A stretch of 64,000 bases of DNA from Cytobacillus gottheilii (GCF_001636345.1 NZ_KV440945.1:1704975-1768974), one strand, 5' to 3'; counted from the stretch's first letter, positions 55,241 through 64,000 are shown. Notes: a model not told the origin generated them from the letters alone. A program made the numbers and translations.

Positions 55241-55384
55241 TAGGATTTCCTCACTTAAGCCACTGAACCAATTTATATCTTTAATTTAAATATCACTCTA
55301 ATGCTGATTAAATAAAATCGTACTATTTTCCATGACCTCTGCTTAAAGATGTAATAGGCGAGTTCTGCGCAGGGGGTGGCAAAC

Positions 55385-56269
55385 ATGTTTATTGATGGCG
55401 TGTTTTCAGGGGGAGGCATTAAAGGTTTTGCGTTAGTTGGTGCTTATGAGGTAGTGGAGAAGCGGGGCTTCCGTTTTAAAAGGGTAGCTGGAACAAGTGC
55501 CGGCTCAATCGTGGCGGCTTTAATTGCGGCTCAATATACAAGTGATGAAATCGCTGAATTAATGAAGGAACTGGATGTTAAGACATTTATGGATGATCGG
55601 AAGGCACTTATTCCGTTTGCGGTGACAAAGTGGATTTTTTTGTATTGGAGATTGGGGCTTTACAAAGGAGCAGAGCTTGAAAAGTGGATGGCAGAAAAGT
55701 TGGCAATCAGAGGAATTAAGACGTTCTCTGACTTGCCGCCACAGGCTCTTCGGGTGGTTGCGTCGGATTTAACGAACGGCAGACTTGTTGTTTTGCCAGA
55801 TGATCTCCCGAATTATGGAATCGATCCAGGGTCATTTTCTGTTGCAAAAGCAATCCGAATGAGCTGCAGTCTTCCTTATTTTTTTGAACCTGTTAAATTG
55901 CATGCCCAGAATCAAACAAGTCTGATGGTAGATGGCGGTGTATTAAGCAATTTTCCAATGTGGCTTTTTGATAAAGAAAATGTTAAGAAAGTGCGGCCGG
56001 TACTTGGCGTTAAGTTAAGCCACAATTTAAATGAGCGTGATCCTAAGAAAATTAATAATGCTTTTAAGTTGTATGAAGCATTGTTTGAAACGATGAAGGA
56101 TGCACATGATGCTCGTTATATCTCCAGGAAACATGCGCAAAATATTATTTTTATACCGACAGATGGCGTACTGGCAACGGAATTCGAATTGACAGAGGAA
56201 AGAAGAAATGATCTGCTTGAACTGGGTAGACAGTGTGCTCAGCAGTTTTTTTCAAAGTGGAGTTATTAA
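55385..56269 (+). CDS. yqhO: patatin-like phospholipase YqhO
   Basis: The 294-residue protein has the patatin catalytic dyad: oxyanion loop SGGGIKG, Ser in GTSAGS and Asp in VDGGVLSNFP. Such enzymes are lipid acyl hydrolases. It is the counterpart of B. subtilis YqhO (291 residues as I recall). The ATG at 55385 follows AGGGGG by eight bases and gives MFIDGVFSGGG; the GTG at 55376 overlaps the ribosome binding site. In B. subtilis mntR lies between lipM and yqhO; it is missing here. The gene ends at a shared terminator. Confidence 0.92.
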   Translation: MFIDGVFSGGGIKGFALVGAYEVVEKRGFRFKRVAGTSAGSIVAALIAAQYTSDEIAELMKELDVKTFMDDRKALIPFAVTKWIFLYWRLGLYKGAELEKWMAEKLAIRGIKTFSDLPPQALRVVASDLTNGRLVVLPDDLPNYGIDPGSFSVAKAIRMSCSLPYFFEPVKLHAQNQTSLMVDGGVLSNFPMWLFDKENVKKVRPVLGVKLSHNLNERDPKKINNAFKLYEALFETMKDAHDARYISRKHAQNIIFIPTDGVLATEFELTEERRNDLLELGRQCAQQFFSKWSY

Positions 56270-56274
56270 AACAT

Positions 56275-56313
56275 AAAAACGGGCTTCTTTATAAAGATGC
56301 CCGATTTTTTCTT
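56275..56313. terminator. bidirectional terminator between yqhO and yqhP
   Basis: CGGGC-T-TCTTT-ATAA-AGA-T-GCCCG with A and T runs; it overlaps the last codons of yqhP. Confidence 0.85.
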
Positions 56314-56666
56314 TTGCTTTTTTTTCCTTCTATAACAGTGAGCTGTACAGATGATTTTTTCTTTGGTTTTTTGATAGAGGTTAGGGAAGCAGTTTTTGTT
56401 TTGCGGCTTGCACTTGAAGTCGCGTCCTTTTTCATAAACCGTTTTTTGGATTTTCTGGCAGCTTGTTTAAACGCACGGTTTTCCTTATTGCCAGAGTTAC
56501 TGGAGGTTAAACGCGTAATCAGAAAATAGACTATTGCGATGACAATCGCAGATATGGCGACTGTGCGCAAAACGCCAGCTGGATCAGAGAATACACTGAC
56601 GGCAATTCCCAATACCCCCAATACAATGAGTGCTGCAACAACATAAAATGAAACTCGATTCTTCAA
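56289..56666 (-). CDS. yqhP: YqhP-like (SA1362 family) membrane protein
   Basis: The 125-residue protein has two N-terminal helices (about 5-25 and 31-50) and a long, very basic C-terminal tail rich in Lys, Ser and Arg (KSKKRFMKKD, KKPKKKSSVQL, KKSKRKNRASL). This is the layout of the SA1362/YqhP family, of unknown role; the tail could bind nucleic acid or acidic lipid. TTG at 56666 is chosen because AAGGAGG ends eight bases before it; the GTG at 56675 lies inside that site. Confidence 0.78.
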   Translation of the reverse strand: MKNRVSFYVVAALIVLGVLGIAVSVFSDPAGVLRTVAISAIVIAIVYFLITRLTSSNSGNKENRAFKQAARKSKKRFMKKDATSSASRKTKTASLTSIKKPKKKSSVQLTVIEGKKSKRKNRASL

Positions 56667-56983
56667 GAATGCCACCTCCTTAGGTACTTGCTATTCAAAA
56701 ATTATTTTCATAACAATTTTTGGCACGATATACTTCTATATATTTTTTCCATAAAAGACATTTTTAAACGATAAAAATGAAGGTTGTATTCGTTATTATA
56801 ATAAATTCTCTTTTTCTGCGTCAAAACCTTTAGAAGAAATAAAAATATGTTTAAGAAAAGAGGTTTAATGCTCGTTTCATGTCATCCGATCATCATGCAC
56901 ACCAAACACATGCCTTATTAAATTCTATTGAGCATGCAAAGGAATAATTGCAGCGGGGCATACTAGGTGTGGAGGTGTTTATT
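56667..56983. other. 317-base divergent region between yqhP and yqhR
   Basis: AT-rich sequence; in B. subtilis yqhQ lies in this neighbourhood but no remnant was recognised. No clear promoter or hairpin was found. Confidence 0.55.
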
Positions 56984-57508
56984 TTGGCTGATAAAGATAA
57001 CAAAAAACTGGAGCAAAATCAAAAAGAAAAGCCGATGTCAATTTTAATGATGACGGTTTTAACTGGTCTGATAGGCGGGATACTCTGGAGTGGTGTAGGT
57101 TATATTGCACATGTTTTTAATTTTACAGAGATACCTGCAAATACAATATTAGAGCCATGGACAATTGGAGATTGGAAAGACGGCTGGCTGGGAATCGTCA
57201 TCTCTATTTTAATGATGGGAGCGATCTCCATTGTAGCTGCTCTCATTTATTATGTTTTATTAAGAAGATTCTACAGTATCTGGATCGGAATGGGGTACGG
57301 AATTGTCTTATTTTTATTAGTATTTTTGGTGTTAAATCCAATTTTTCCAGGGATTCCTCCGTTCGGGGAGCTGGAAAGGAATACAATTATAACTTCAGGC
57401 TGTTTATACATTTTATATGGAGTGTTTGTTGGTTATTCAATTTCTTATGAAAATAGCGAGCTAAAGAAAATGGAACAAAAGGCAGAAGAAGCCGATGCGC
57501 GCGGTTAA
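56984..57508 (+). CDS. yqhR: YqhR membrane protein
   Basis: The 174-residue protein has a charged N-terminus (ADKDNKKLEQNQKEKP), four helices (about 20-45, 67-92, 97-118, 130-150) and a charged C-terminal tail. YqhR of B. subtilis has the same plan and position before aroQ. Function is unknown. TTG at 56984 follows GGAGGTG with the right spacing. Confidence 0.82.
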   Translation: MADKDNKKLEQNQKEKPMSILMMTVLTGLIGGILWSGVGYIAHVFNFTEIPANTILEPWTIGDWKDGWLGIVISILMMGAISIVAALIYYVLLRRFYSIWIGMGYGIVLFLLVFLVLNPIFPGIPPFGELERNTIITSGCLYILYGVFVGYSISYENSELKKMEQKAEEADARG

Positions 57509-57530
57509 AGGTCTTTGGAAGCAGAGAAAA

Positions 57531-57560
57531 ACCTGTTCTGAAAATCGTTTCAGGACAGGT
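57531..57560 (+). other. strong hairpin after yqhR without T run
   Basis: ACCTGTTCTGAAA and TTTCAGGACAGGT pair over 13 positions with one wobble and a 4-base loop. CAGATCAGATCT follows instead of a T run, so it is not a standard terminator. It may stabilise the 3' end of the yqhR message. Confidence 0.65.
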
Positions 57561-57768
57561 CAGATCAGATCTAAATGATAAGCACGTTTTAAATCTGGAG
57601 CTATTGCTGTGATTTTTCAGTTTCCGTCTAATGCCAACTGGTAGTCTTTCTAATAATTCATAGCTGTTTTGAACATTCTTTCGTGTCTCAAACTTTCTTT
57701 TTTATTCAATTGCCATAATTGTGATAAAATAAGAGTGTTGTATAAATTGTTTGGCAGAGGTGTGGGGA

Positions 57769-58200
57769 ATGAAAAAAATTCTGTTGCTGAATGGACCGAA
57801 TCTGAATATGCTCGGGAAAAGGGAACCTGGTATTTATGGTGCTGTCACTCTTTTGCAGATCGAAGAGCAAATGAAAGAAGCTGCAGCAAAGCATGGAGCC
57901 GAGCTTTCTGCTTTTCAGTCCAATCATGAGGGAGCTTTAATTGATAAGCTGCAGGAAGCAAACGCCTCTGAGTGTACAGGCATTATTTTTAACCCTGGTG
58001 CTTATACCCATTATAGCTATGCCCTTAGGGATGCTATTGCAGGAATACAAGTTCCTGTTATCGAAGTACATATATCAAATATCCATGCAAGAGAATCTTT
58101 TCGCCATACGTCCGTGCTTGCACCTGTAAGTAAGGGACAGATTGCTGGCTTAGGGATAAAAGGCTATGAGCTGGCGCTTCTTGCATTATTGGATTTATAA
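57769..58200 (+). CDS. aroQ: type II 3-dehydroquinate dehydratase
   Basis: AroQ makes 3-dehydroshikimate from 3-dehydroquinate in the shikimate pathway. The 143-residue protein has the typical start [20 protein letters not shown] with the catalytic Tyr, [14 protein letters not shown], and [15 protein letters not shown]. The ATG at 57769 follows GAGGTGTGGGG. It is the first gene of aroQ-yqhT-efp; the next start is 13 bases after its stop. B. subtilis yqhS is the equivalent. Confidence 0.96.
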   Translation: MKKILLLNGPNLNMLGKREPGIYGAVTLLQIEEQMKEAAAKHGAELSAFQSNHEGALIDKLQEANASECTGIIFNPGAYTHYSYALRDAIAGIQVPVIEVHISNIHARESFRHTSVLAPVSKGQIAGLGIKGYELALLALLDL

Positions 58201-58213
58201 AGGAGAGAGAAAC

Positions 58214-59275
58214 ATGGGGAAAATTGAAAAATTGCGTTCAAAGTTTAGTGAATTAGGCATTGATGGGATGCTGATTACGAGTTCGTATAATCGCCGTTAC
58301 ATGTCAGGTTTTACTGGCAGTGCTGGTGTGGTTTTAATAAGTGAAGAAAAATCACTTTTTATCACTGATTTTCGTTATGTTGAACAAGCAGGCAAGCAAT
58401 GCGAAGGCTATGAAATTGTTCAGCATACTGGCGTGATCCCTGCTGAAGTAGAGGAACAGGTGAAAAAGCTGGGCATAACAAAGCTTGGATTTGAACAGGA
58501 CTATGTTTCATTTGCTAGTTTTAAAACGTATGAAAAAGCTGTTTCAGCCGAACTTGTACCGATTTCAGGTGTTATTGAAAAGTTGCGCTTGATTAAGGAT
58601 GCATCTGAGATTAAGATATTAAAGGAAGCTGCGAAGATCGCGGATGATGCTTTTTCGCATATATTAAACTTCATTAAGCCAGGCAAAACGGAAATTGAGG
58701 TTTCGAATGAGCTGGAATTCTTTATGAGAAAAGCTGGTGCTACTTCTTCTTCTTTTGATATTATTGTTGCTTCAGGATACCGTTCAGCTTATCCGCACGG
58801 TGTGGCAAGTGATAAAGTCATTGAAACTGGTGATTTTGTCACAATGGATTTCGGTGCACTGTATAACGGCTATATTTCAGATATCACTCGTACCGTTGCT
58901 GTTGGACAGCCGTCAGATCAGCTTGCAGAAATCTATAACGTGGTTTTAGAAGCACAATTAAAAGGAATGAATGGAATTAAGCCAGGTCTTACTGGAAAAC
59001 AAGCTGATGCCTTAACTCGTGATCATATTACTGAAAAAGGCTTTGGCGAATACTTTGGACATTCAACAGGTCATGGGATTGGTCTTGAAGTGCATGAAGG
59101 TCCTGGACTTTCCAGTAAATCAGAAGTAGTTCTAGAGCCAGGCATGGTTGTAACAGTAGAACCAGGAATTTACATTCCAGGTGTAGGCGGCGTTCGTATT
59201 GAAGATGATACGATTATTACAGCTGATCATAATGAATCGCTTACTCATTCTAAAAAAGATTTAATTATATTGTAA
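58214..59275 (+). CDS. yqhT: Xaa-Pro dipeptidase (M24 family) YqhT
   Basis: The 353-residue protein is an M24 (creatinase/prolidase) metallopeptidase. It has the N-terminal domain ([26 protein letters not shown]), then the metal site: D in [11 protein letters not shown] in SDITRTV, H in [13 protein letters not shown] in [11 protein letters not shown] and E in RIEDDT. It probably cleaves dipeptides with C-terminal proline. The AGGAGAGAG site precedes the ATG at 58214. It is cotranscribed with efp, a conserved pairing that fits EF-P helping translation of proline stretches. Confidence 0.94.
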   Translation: MGKIEKLRSKFSELGIDGMLITSSYNRRYMSGFTGSAGVVLISEEKSLFITDFRYVEQAGKQCEGYEIVQHTGVIPAEVEEQVKKLGITKLGFEQDYVSFASFKTYEKAVSAELVPISGVIEKLRLIKDASEIKILKEAAKIADDAFSHILNFIKPGKTEIEVSNELEFFMRKAGATSSSFDIIVASGYRSAYPHGVASDKVIETGDFVTMDFGALYNGYISDITRTVAVGQPSDQLAEIYNVVLEAQLKGMNGIKPGLTGKQADALTRDHITEKGFGEYFGHSTGHGIGLEVHEGPGLSSKSEVVLEPGMVVTVEPGIYIPGVGGVRIEDDTIITADHNESLTHSKKDLIIL

Positions 59276-59297
59276 TGAAAATTGGAGGATTTTTTGC

Positions 59298-59855
59298 ATG
59301 ATTTCAGTAAATGACTTTCGTACAGGATTGACAATTGAAGTAGATAACGGCATTTGGCGCGTACTGGATTTCCAGCATGTTAAGCCAGGGAAAGGTGCTG
59401 CTTTTGTTCGTTCAAAGCTTAGAAACCTGCGTACAGGTGCAATCCAGGAAAAAACATTCCGTGGTGGAGAAAAAGTAGCAAAAGCACAAATTGATAACCG
59501 TAAAATGCAATATTTATATGCAAACGGTGATCAGCATGTATTCATGGACAATGAATCATATGAGCAGCTCGAACTTCCTGCAACTTCAATTGAGTACGAA
59601 TTGAAGTTTTTGAAAGAGAACATGGAAATTCATATTATGATGTTCCAAGGCGAATCTCTTGGAATTGAACTGCCAAATACAGTTGAACTTGTTGTAACTG
59701 AAACAGAGCCGGGCATCAAAGGGGATACTGCTTCAGGCGGTACAAAGCCAGCAATTATGGAGACTGGTTTAAGTGTTCAAGTGCCATTCTTCATTAACGA
59801 AGGCGACAAACTGATCATTAATACAACTGATAGTTCTTATGTATCTCGTGCATAA
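59298..59855 (+). CDS. efp: translation elongation factor P
   Basis: EF-P binds the ribosome and relieves stalling at polyproline. The 185-residue protein has three beta-barrel domains; the loop [12 protein letters not shown] carries K32, the residue that B. subtilis modifies with 5-aminopentanol. No epmA-type gene is near. TTGGAGGA precedes the ATG. A strong terminator follows. Confidence 0.97.
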   Translation: MISVNDFRTGLTIEVDNGIWRVLDFQHVKPGKGAAFVRSKLRNLRTGAIQEKTFRGGEKVAKAQIDNRKMQYLYANGDQHVFMDNESYEQLELPATSIEYELKFLKENMEIHIMMFQGESLGIELPNTVELVVTETEPGIKGDTASGGTKPAIMETGLSVQVPFFINEGDKLIINTTDSSYVSRA

Positions 59856-59870
59856 TCAATAGCATCAGAC

Positions 59871-59906
59871 AAAAATCCCGAGGGTTATTGCTCCTCGGGA
59901 TTTTCT
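59871..59906. terminator. bidirectional terminator of efp and the SIMPL gene
   Basis: AAAATCCCGAG and CTCGGGATTTT form a perfect 11-bp stem with an A run on the left and T-rich ends. Confidence 0.93.
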
Positions 59907-59908
59907 GT

Positions 59909-60577
59909 TTATGAATAATAAGAAAACTCTGCGATGATCCTGCTGTTTATTGTTATTTCTCCCGGCTGAATTGGAACTGCTTCTGCTTTAGCCATTAGAG
60001 CCGTACTGCTGAAAGGGGCTATTCCATCAGTTTGTAATTGTTCTGAGACACGCAGCGGTGTTTGATTCAATTGAACACCCATGCTCCTGGCAATAGCTTC
60101 TGCTTTCTCAACAGCATTAAATACGGCAATGGAAAGTGCTTGCTGCTTATAGGCATTTGGAAGTGAAGAAGTAAACTGAATGCTGTTCACTATATTTGCA
60201 CCGTTCTGTACAGCTGTATCAACAATTTCTCCAGTTTTTTCTAATTCCTTTACTGTAATCTGCAGAAGATGTTCAACTTGATAGCCCCGCAGAACTTGTG
60301 TGCCTTCATCATAGTCATAAACAGGGAACACTTGATAACTTGCCGTTTGAATTTGTTCCTCAGGAATACCTTGTTCTTTTAGTCCTTGTATAATTCTTGT
60401 CATCGTAGATGTGCTGATCGCTTGAGCCTCATTTAGTGTCTTCTGTTCCTCCCTCACGCCCAGCTGGATTTGTGCCTCGGTCGGCTGTATTTTCCATTCT
60501 CCCACGCCGACAACCGTTATTCGTTTCTTTGAAGCAGAATGTCCAGTTTCCCGATAAAATGATTGTCCGTATACCAT
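59909..60577 (-). CDS. SIMPL (DUF541) domain protein
   Basis: The 222-residue protein is a single SIMPL/DUF541 domain (ITVVGVGEWKIQPTEAQIQLGVR ... VYDYDEG ... GYQVEHLLQITVKELEKTGEIVDTAVQNGAN ... ALSIAVFNAVEKAEAIARSMG). There is no signal peptide, although most relatives are periplasmic or outside; the N-terminal MVYGQSFYRETGH is unusual. The family has been linked to oxidative stress and outer-envelope roles, but the function is unclear. It occupies the place between efp and spoIIIAA where B. subtilis has yqhV. Confidence 0.88.
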   Translation of the reverse strand: MVYGQSFYRETGHSASKKRITVVGVGEWKIQPTEAQIQLGVREEQKTLNEAQAISTSTMTRIIQGLKEQGIPEEQIQTASYQVFPVYDYDEGTQVLRGYQVEHLLQITVKELEKTGEIVDTAVQNGANIVNSIQFTSSLPNAYKQQALSIAVFNAVEKAEAIARSMGVQLNQTPLRVSEQLQTDGIAPFSSTALMAKAEAVPIQPGEITINSRIIAEFSYYS

Positions 60578-60772
60578 TCTCTCTCCTCCACTTGTGATGT
60601 ATTGTTGGTCTTATCTATTTTATTCAGGTAGATGTCTTTGTTTTCCTTTAATTAATATCTTCTAATTTCCTCTGCCTTCAGTCACACCCCTTCTCATAAG
60701 AAGGATTGCCACGTTTAAAAATGCATCAACACCGCCTATCCTTAATATCCACCTAAAAAAATTCAAACAAGG

Positions 60773-60800
60773 TCATAAAGTCCATTCCCCAGCATACATT
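60773..60800 (+). promoter_or_regulatory. sigma-E promoter of the spoIIIA operon
   Basis: TCATAAA (60773-60779, 5 of 7) and CATACATT (60793-60800, 8 of 8) are 13 bases apart, about 55 bases before spoIIIAA. The operon is sigma-E-dependent in B. subtilis. Confidence 0.85.
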
Positions 60801-60857
60801 TTAAGTAATGAAAGCTAGTCCAATAGCTGTTGAATTTTTAAAGGGAGGCATTGCGTT

Positions 60858-61790
60858 TTGGAAAACATTCTAGCCTATTTGCCAAATAATATTTCAGATC
60901 ATTGCAGACATATTCCTCCAGACCATCTATCACAGCTTGAAGAAATACGCGTTCGCATTCATCGACCGCTGGAATTGACTTGGAAAGGTGAGACAAGCTT
61001 CTTGCCCTATATTGCTACACATGATGATGCTGTTCAGCTTTTAAATAAAATCAGTCACCATTCGATCTACACATTAGAAGAAGAGTTGAAGAGAGGTTTT
61101 ATTACGATCGAAGGCGGTCATCGCATTGGTCTAGCCGGAAAGGTCATTCTTGAAGGAGGGAAGGTGAAAGCCATAAGAGATATTTCCTCTTTCAATATTC
61201 GGATTGCCAAAGAACAGCTTGGCATAGCAGAAAAATTAATTCCTTTTATTTATAACGGGTGCTGGCAGCATTCAATGATCATCGGTCCGCCGCAAACCGG
61301 AAAAACAACCCTGCTCCGTGATATTGCAAGGATCATTTCAAGTGGAGATCCTTCTGGGAGGTTTCAGGCTCAAAAAGTCGGGATCGTTGATGAAAGATCT
61401 GAGATTGCCGGGAGTGTAAACGGTATTCCAGAAATGACCTTTGGACACCGCCTTGATGTTCTCGATGGCTGTCCAAAGGCCGAGGGTATGATGATGATGA
61501 TCCGGTCCATGAGCCCAGATGTATTAATCGTGGATGAAATAGGATCTCATGAAGATAAAGAAGCGATCATGGAAGCTGTAAATGCTGGAATTAAGCTGAT
61601 TATGACTACACATGGCACCTCCTTTAAAGAAATCAAGCAGCGTCCTACCTTAGCCCCGATCATAGAAGCAGGCATATTTGAGCGATTTATTGAACTGGAT
61701 CGGAAGCATGGACCGGGTGGCATTAAGGCAATTAGAGATGGACAAGGTCTGCTTGTGACATCTGAAAAGCTGGCGATGGCAAAATGGTAA
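60858..61790 (+). CDS. spoIIIAA: stage III sporulation ATPase SpoIIIAA
   Basis: SpoIIIAA is the secretion-type ATPase of the mother-cell to forespore feeding-tube complex. The 310-residue protein has Walker A GPPQTGKTT, Walker B (VLIVDEIG) and the helical N-terminal domain (EEIRVRIHRPLEL). TTG at 60858 follows GGGAGG. It heads the operon; its stop overlaps the ATG of spoIIIAB. Confidence 0.97.
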   Translation: MENILAYLPNNISDHCRHIPPDHLSQLEEIRVRIHRPLELTWKGETSFLPYIATHDDAVQLLNKISHHSIYTLEEELKRGFITIEGGHRIGLAGKVILEGGKVKAIRDISSFNIRIAKEQLGIAEKLIPFIYNGCWQHSMIIGPPQTGKTTLLRDIARIISSGDPSGRFQAQKVGIVDERSEIAGSVNGIPEMTFGHRLDVLDGCPKAEGMMMMIRSMSPDVLIVDEIGSHEDKEAIMEAVNAGIKLIMTTHGTSFKEIKQRPTLAPIIEAGIFERFIELDRKHGPGGIKAIRDGQGLLVTSEKLAMAKW

Positions 61791-62299
61791 AGGTCATCGG
61801 TGCCATTTTAATCATACTTGCTACCTCATGGATCGGCTTTGAAGCCTCAAGGCATCTTAGTGAAAGGCCACGGCAGCTGAGACAGCTGAAATCAGCTTTG
61901 CAGTCGCTGGATGCAGAGATCATGTATGGTCATACACCTCTGCATGAAGCGGCAAGAAGGCTATCTGCTCAGCTATCTAATCCATTGGCTTCATTTTTCT
62001 CGTCATTTTCTAATAGGTTAACAGAGACAGAGACGACGGTTAGAGACGCATGGGAGGATAGCTTAAAAGAGATTTGGAGCAAGACAGCATTAAAGCAAGG
62101 GGAATTTGAGATTATGAAACAGTTTGGTGAAACGCTGGGCAGACATGATCGGATTTCTCAGCAAAAGCAGATCATGCTTGCGCTTGCTCATTTGGAAAGA
62201 GAAGTCAATGATGCACATGAAAAACAGGCGAAATATGAAAGAATGGCCAAAAGCTTTGGATTTCTTTCTGGTCTGCTCATTATCATCTTATTAATATAA
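61784..62299 (+). CDS. spoIIIAB: stage III sporulation protein SpoIIIAB
   Basis: The 171-residue protein has an N-terminal helix (about 2-20), a soluble helical domain like GspF-type platform cytoplasmic domains (LRQLKSALQSLDAEIMYGHTPLHEAARRLS), and a C-terminal helix (FGFLSGLLIIILLI). It is the platform-like part of the SpoIIIA complex. Overlap with spoIIIAA couples their translation. Confidence 0.95.
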   Translation: MVKVIGAILIILATSWIGFEASRHLSERPRQLRQLKSALQSLDAEIMYGHTPLHEAARRLSAQLSNPLASFFSSFSNRLTETETTVRDAWEDSLKEIWSKTALKQGEFEIMKQFGETLGRHDRISQQKQIMLALAHLEREVNDAHEKQAKYERMAKSFGFLSGLLIIILLI

Positions 62300-62356
62300 A
62301 ATTCTTCAAATCAATCTAAATGAACCAAGAGGGCGAGACCTTAGGAGGAGTAAATA

Positions 62357-62563
62357 ATGGGCTTGGAAGTTGATATTATTTTTAAAATTGCTGGTGTAGG
62401 AATTGTCGTTGCCTTTCTTCATACCATTCTTGATCAAGTTGGCAAAAAGGAATATGCCCAGTGGGTTACATTATTTGGTTTTATCTATATTTTGTTTATG
62501 GTTGCCTCGATTGTCGATAACCTATTTCAAAAAATTAAATCGGTCTTTCTATTCCAGGGCTAA
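62357..62563 (+). CDS. spoIIIAC: stage III sporulation protein SpoIIIAC
   Basis: The 68-residue protein has two membrane helices (about 6-25 and 35-55), MGLEVDIIFKIAGVGIVVAFLHTILDQVGKKEYAQW, matching SpoIIIAC in length and sequence. AGGAG precedes the ATG. It lies 15 bases before spoIIIAD. Confidence 0.95.
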   Translation: MGLEVDIIFKIAGVGIVVAFLHTILDQVGKKEYAQWVTLFGFIYILFMVASIVDNLFQKIKSVFLFQG

Positions 62564-62577
62564 GGGAGGCGGCTGCC

Positions 62578-62967
62578 ATTGAAATTCTTCAAATAGTCGG
62601 TCTCGGTCTTGTTGCAACGTTTTTAGTTCTGGTTGTTAAAGAGCAAAAGCCCAATTTTGCTTTTTTTATCGTTATGTTTGCCGGCTGCGCCATTTTTTTA
62701 TTTTTAATCGACCAAGTACATGCAATCATCATGATGATTGAAAAGATTGCTGTGAATGCAAACGTTAATATGGTCTACCTGGAAACGATTTTAAAGATCA
62801 TCGGCATTGCTTATATTGCAGAATTTGCTTCACAAATGACAAAGGACGCCGGCCAGGGAGCGATCGCCAGCAAAATTGAACTGGCAGGAAAAATATTAAT
62901 ATTAGCCATGGCTATTCCGATTTTAACCGTTTTAATCGAAACAATTGTTCAGATGATCCCTAATTAG
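62578..62967 (+). CDS. spoIIIAD: stage III sporulation protein SpoIIIAD, apparent ATT start
   Basis: The 129-residue protein has about four helices and follows SpoIIIAD of B. subtilis closely (EILQIVGLGLVATFLVLVVKEQKP, then FAGCAIFLFLIDQV and NVNMVYLETILKIIGIAYIAEFA). No in-frame ATG, GTG or TTG exists before M33 (62674), which would cut off the first helix. An ATT at 62578, eight bases after GGGAGG, is at the expected N-terminus, so an AUU start is the best reading. A sequencing error would be the other explanation. Confidence 0.85.
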   Translation: MEILQIVGLGLVATFLVLVVKEQKPNFAFFIVMFAGCAIFLFLIDQVHAIIMMIEKIAVNANVNMVYLETILKIIGIAYIAEFASQMTKDAGQGAIASKIELAGKILILAMAIPILTVLIETIVQMIPN

Positions 62968-63027
62968 TTTGAAGCACTGCACCAATAGACGCAGCAATAG
63001 TCGTAATTCCTTTAAAGAGGTGTCCAT

Positions 63028-64000
63028 ATGAAGCACTATATCCGGAACGTGCTGATGTTAAGTATTTTTGCTTTTTTCCTATTCATTCCGAGTGTACAAG
63101 CCTCCCCGCAGACAGATCATGCCGAAGCGGCCATTCATGCGGAAGACTTGCTTGATAGCCAAATAGAATCCTTAAATCTTGATGAATTAAAGACATTCTG
63201 GGAAGAGATCAGCACCACATACGGAGGCTTTCTGCCAGAGAGTCAAAAAGGCAGTTTGTATGAATTTATTAAAGGGGACAAGCAGTTTTCCTTTCAGGAA
63301 TGGGCTAAAGGGGCTCTAAAGTTTGCTTTTCATGAATTAATTGTGAATGGAAAGCTGCTCGGAACTTTAATCCTTTTAACGGTTTTTAGCATGTTTCTGC
63401 AATCTCTGCAGAACGCTTTTGAACAAAGTACGATCAGCAAGGTTGCTTATGCGATCGTGTTCATGGTTCTGATGATTATTGCGTTAAACAGCTTTCATGT
63501 TGCCATGCAATACACAGAAGATGCCATTAGCACAATGATTTCATTTATCATGGCACTGATTCCCTTGCTTTTGGCATTGATTGCTACATCGGGAGGAATT
63601 GTATCAGCAGCATTTTTTCATCCCGTTATTCTCTTTCTAATGAATATCAGCGGATTGCTTATACAGTATGTGATTTTGCCGCTCTTGTTATTATCAGCAA
63701 TATTAAGTATTGTCAGTGCTTTATCTAATCAATATAAAGTAACACAGCTGGCTAATTTATTGCGTAATTGGAGCATTGGTCTGCTCGGTCTGTTTTTAAC
63801 GGTTTTCTTAGGTGTTATTTCTGTGCAGGGTGCATCTTCAGCAGTAACAGATGGCATTACGATCAAAACGGCCAAGTTTATCACTGGAAACTTTATCCCG
63901 GTTATCGGTCGGATGTTTACAGATGCAACAGATACAGTGATTAGTGCTTCGGTTCTTTTGAAAAATACAGTCGGCATCGCAGGAGTAGCGATTTTAATTA
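63028..64000 (+). CDS. spoIIIAE: stage III sporulation protein SpoIIIAE, 5' part
   Basis: The frame stays open for 324 codons to the window edge; the full protein should be near 400 residues. It has a signal peptide (MKHYIRNVLMLSIFAFFLFIPSVQASP), an outside domain of about 90 residues (HAEDLLDSQIESLNLDELKTFW) and then repeated hydrophobic helices (from about residue 110), as in SpoIIIAE. This is the permease-like part of the SpoIIIA complex. GAGGTG precedes the ATG. The gene is cut only by the window end. Confidence 0.94.
   Translation, partial: MKHYIRNVLMLSIFAFFLFIPSVQASPQTDHAEAAIHAEDLLDSQIESLNLDELKTFWEEISTTYGGFLPESQKGSLYEFIKGDKQFSFQEWAKGALKFAFHELIVNGKLLGTLILLTVFSMFLQSLQNAFEQSTISKVAYAIVFMVLMIIALNSFHVAMQYTEDAISTMISFIMALIPLLLALIATSGGIVSAAFFHPVILFLMNISGLLIQYVILPLLLLSAILSIVSALSNQYKVTQLANLLRNWSIGLLGLFLTVFLGVISVQGASSAVTDGITIKTAKFITGNFIPVIGRMFTDATDTVISASVLLKNTVGIAGVAILI

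Overview
The window is about 64 kb of low-GC, densely packed chromosome from an endospore-forming member of the Bacillaceae. Several things point there: AGGAGG-type ribosome binding sites with frequent TTG/GTG starts, sporulation genes (spoIIIA operon, cwlJ, a spoVAF relative), the comG competence operon, and a gene order that follows the Bacillus subtilis yqfW-to-spoIIIA segment almost gene by gene. I cannot name the species. Gene names are assigned by remembered family sequences plus this synteny; no search was run.

Layout. 1-6538: end of yqfW, yqfX, ispG, yqfZ, a DUF1189 protein, a Na/Pi cotransporter with a PhoU tail, yqgC, and an Fnr-type iron-sulfur regulator. 6882-18906: sodA, an MFS transporter behind an unusual hairpin leader, pbpA, a chemotaxis receptor, and the phosphate operon pstSCAB-phoU led by a four-repeat Pho box, followed by two small membrane-anchored proteins on the other strand. 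19249-22795: a three-gene cassette (DUF4912 protein, a GH57-like/GT4 fusion, an unknown protein) behind a good sigma-E promoter match. 22852-30571: rpmG, yqgN, a DUF92 protein, an L-lactate dehydrogenase, the rhomboid protease gluP, a stand-alone spoVAF relative, yqgQ and glcK. 30840-38196: an LTA-synthase-type enzyme, yqgT, yqgU, yqgV, yqgW, yqgX, yqgY and a SufR-like cysteine-containing regulator.

38400-49777: comGA-GG, yqzE, yqhG/yqhH, then the glycine cleavage genes gcvT-gcvPA-gcvPB behind a tandem glycine riboswitch and terminator. 49831-53598: an accessory block of five genes (cwlJ, acyltransferase, YdcF-like, a tiny Ser/Arg-rich protein and a protein kinase convergent with it). 53792-64000: yqhL, lipM, yqhO, yqhP, yqhR, aroQ, yqhT, efp, a SIMPL protein, and spoIIIAA to spoIIIAE (cut by the window end) behind a sigma-E promoter.

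The joint themes are envelope building (pbpA, ltaS type), phosphate uptake under PhoP, competence, glycine/lipoate one-carbon metabolism (gcv plus lipM plus yqgN) and sporulation. The parts least explained by the reference order are the GH57-like/GT4 cassette, the kinase/Ser-Arg pair, the hairpin leader of the MFS gene, and an ATT start of spoIIIAD. No tRNA, rRNA, CRISPR array, insertion sequence or prophage was seen.
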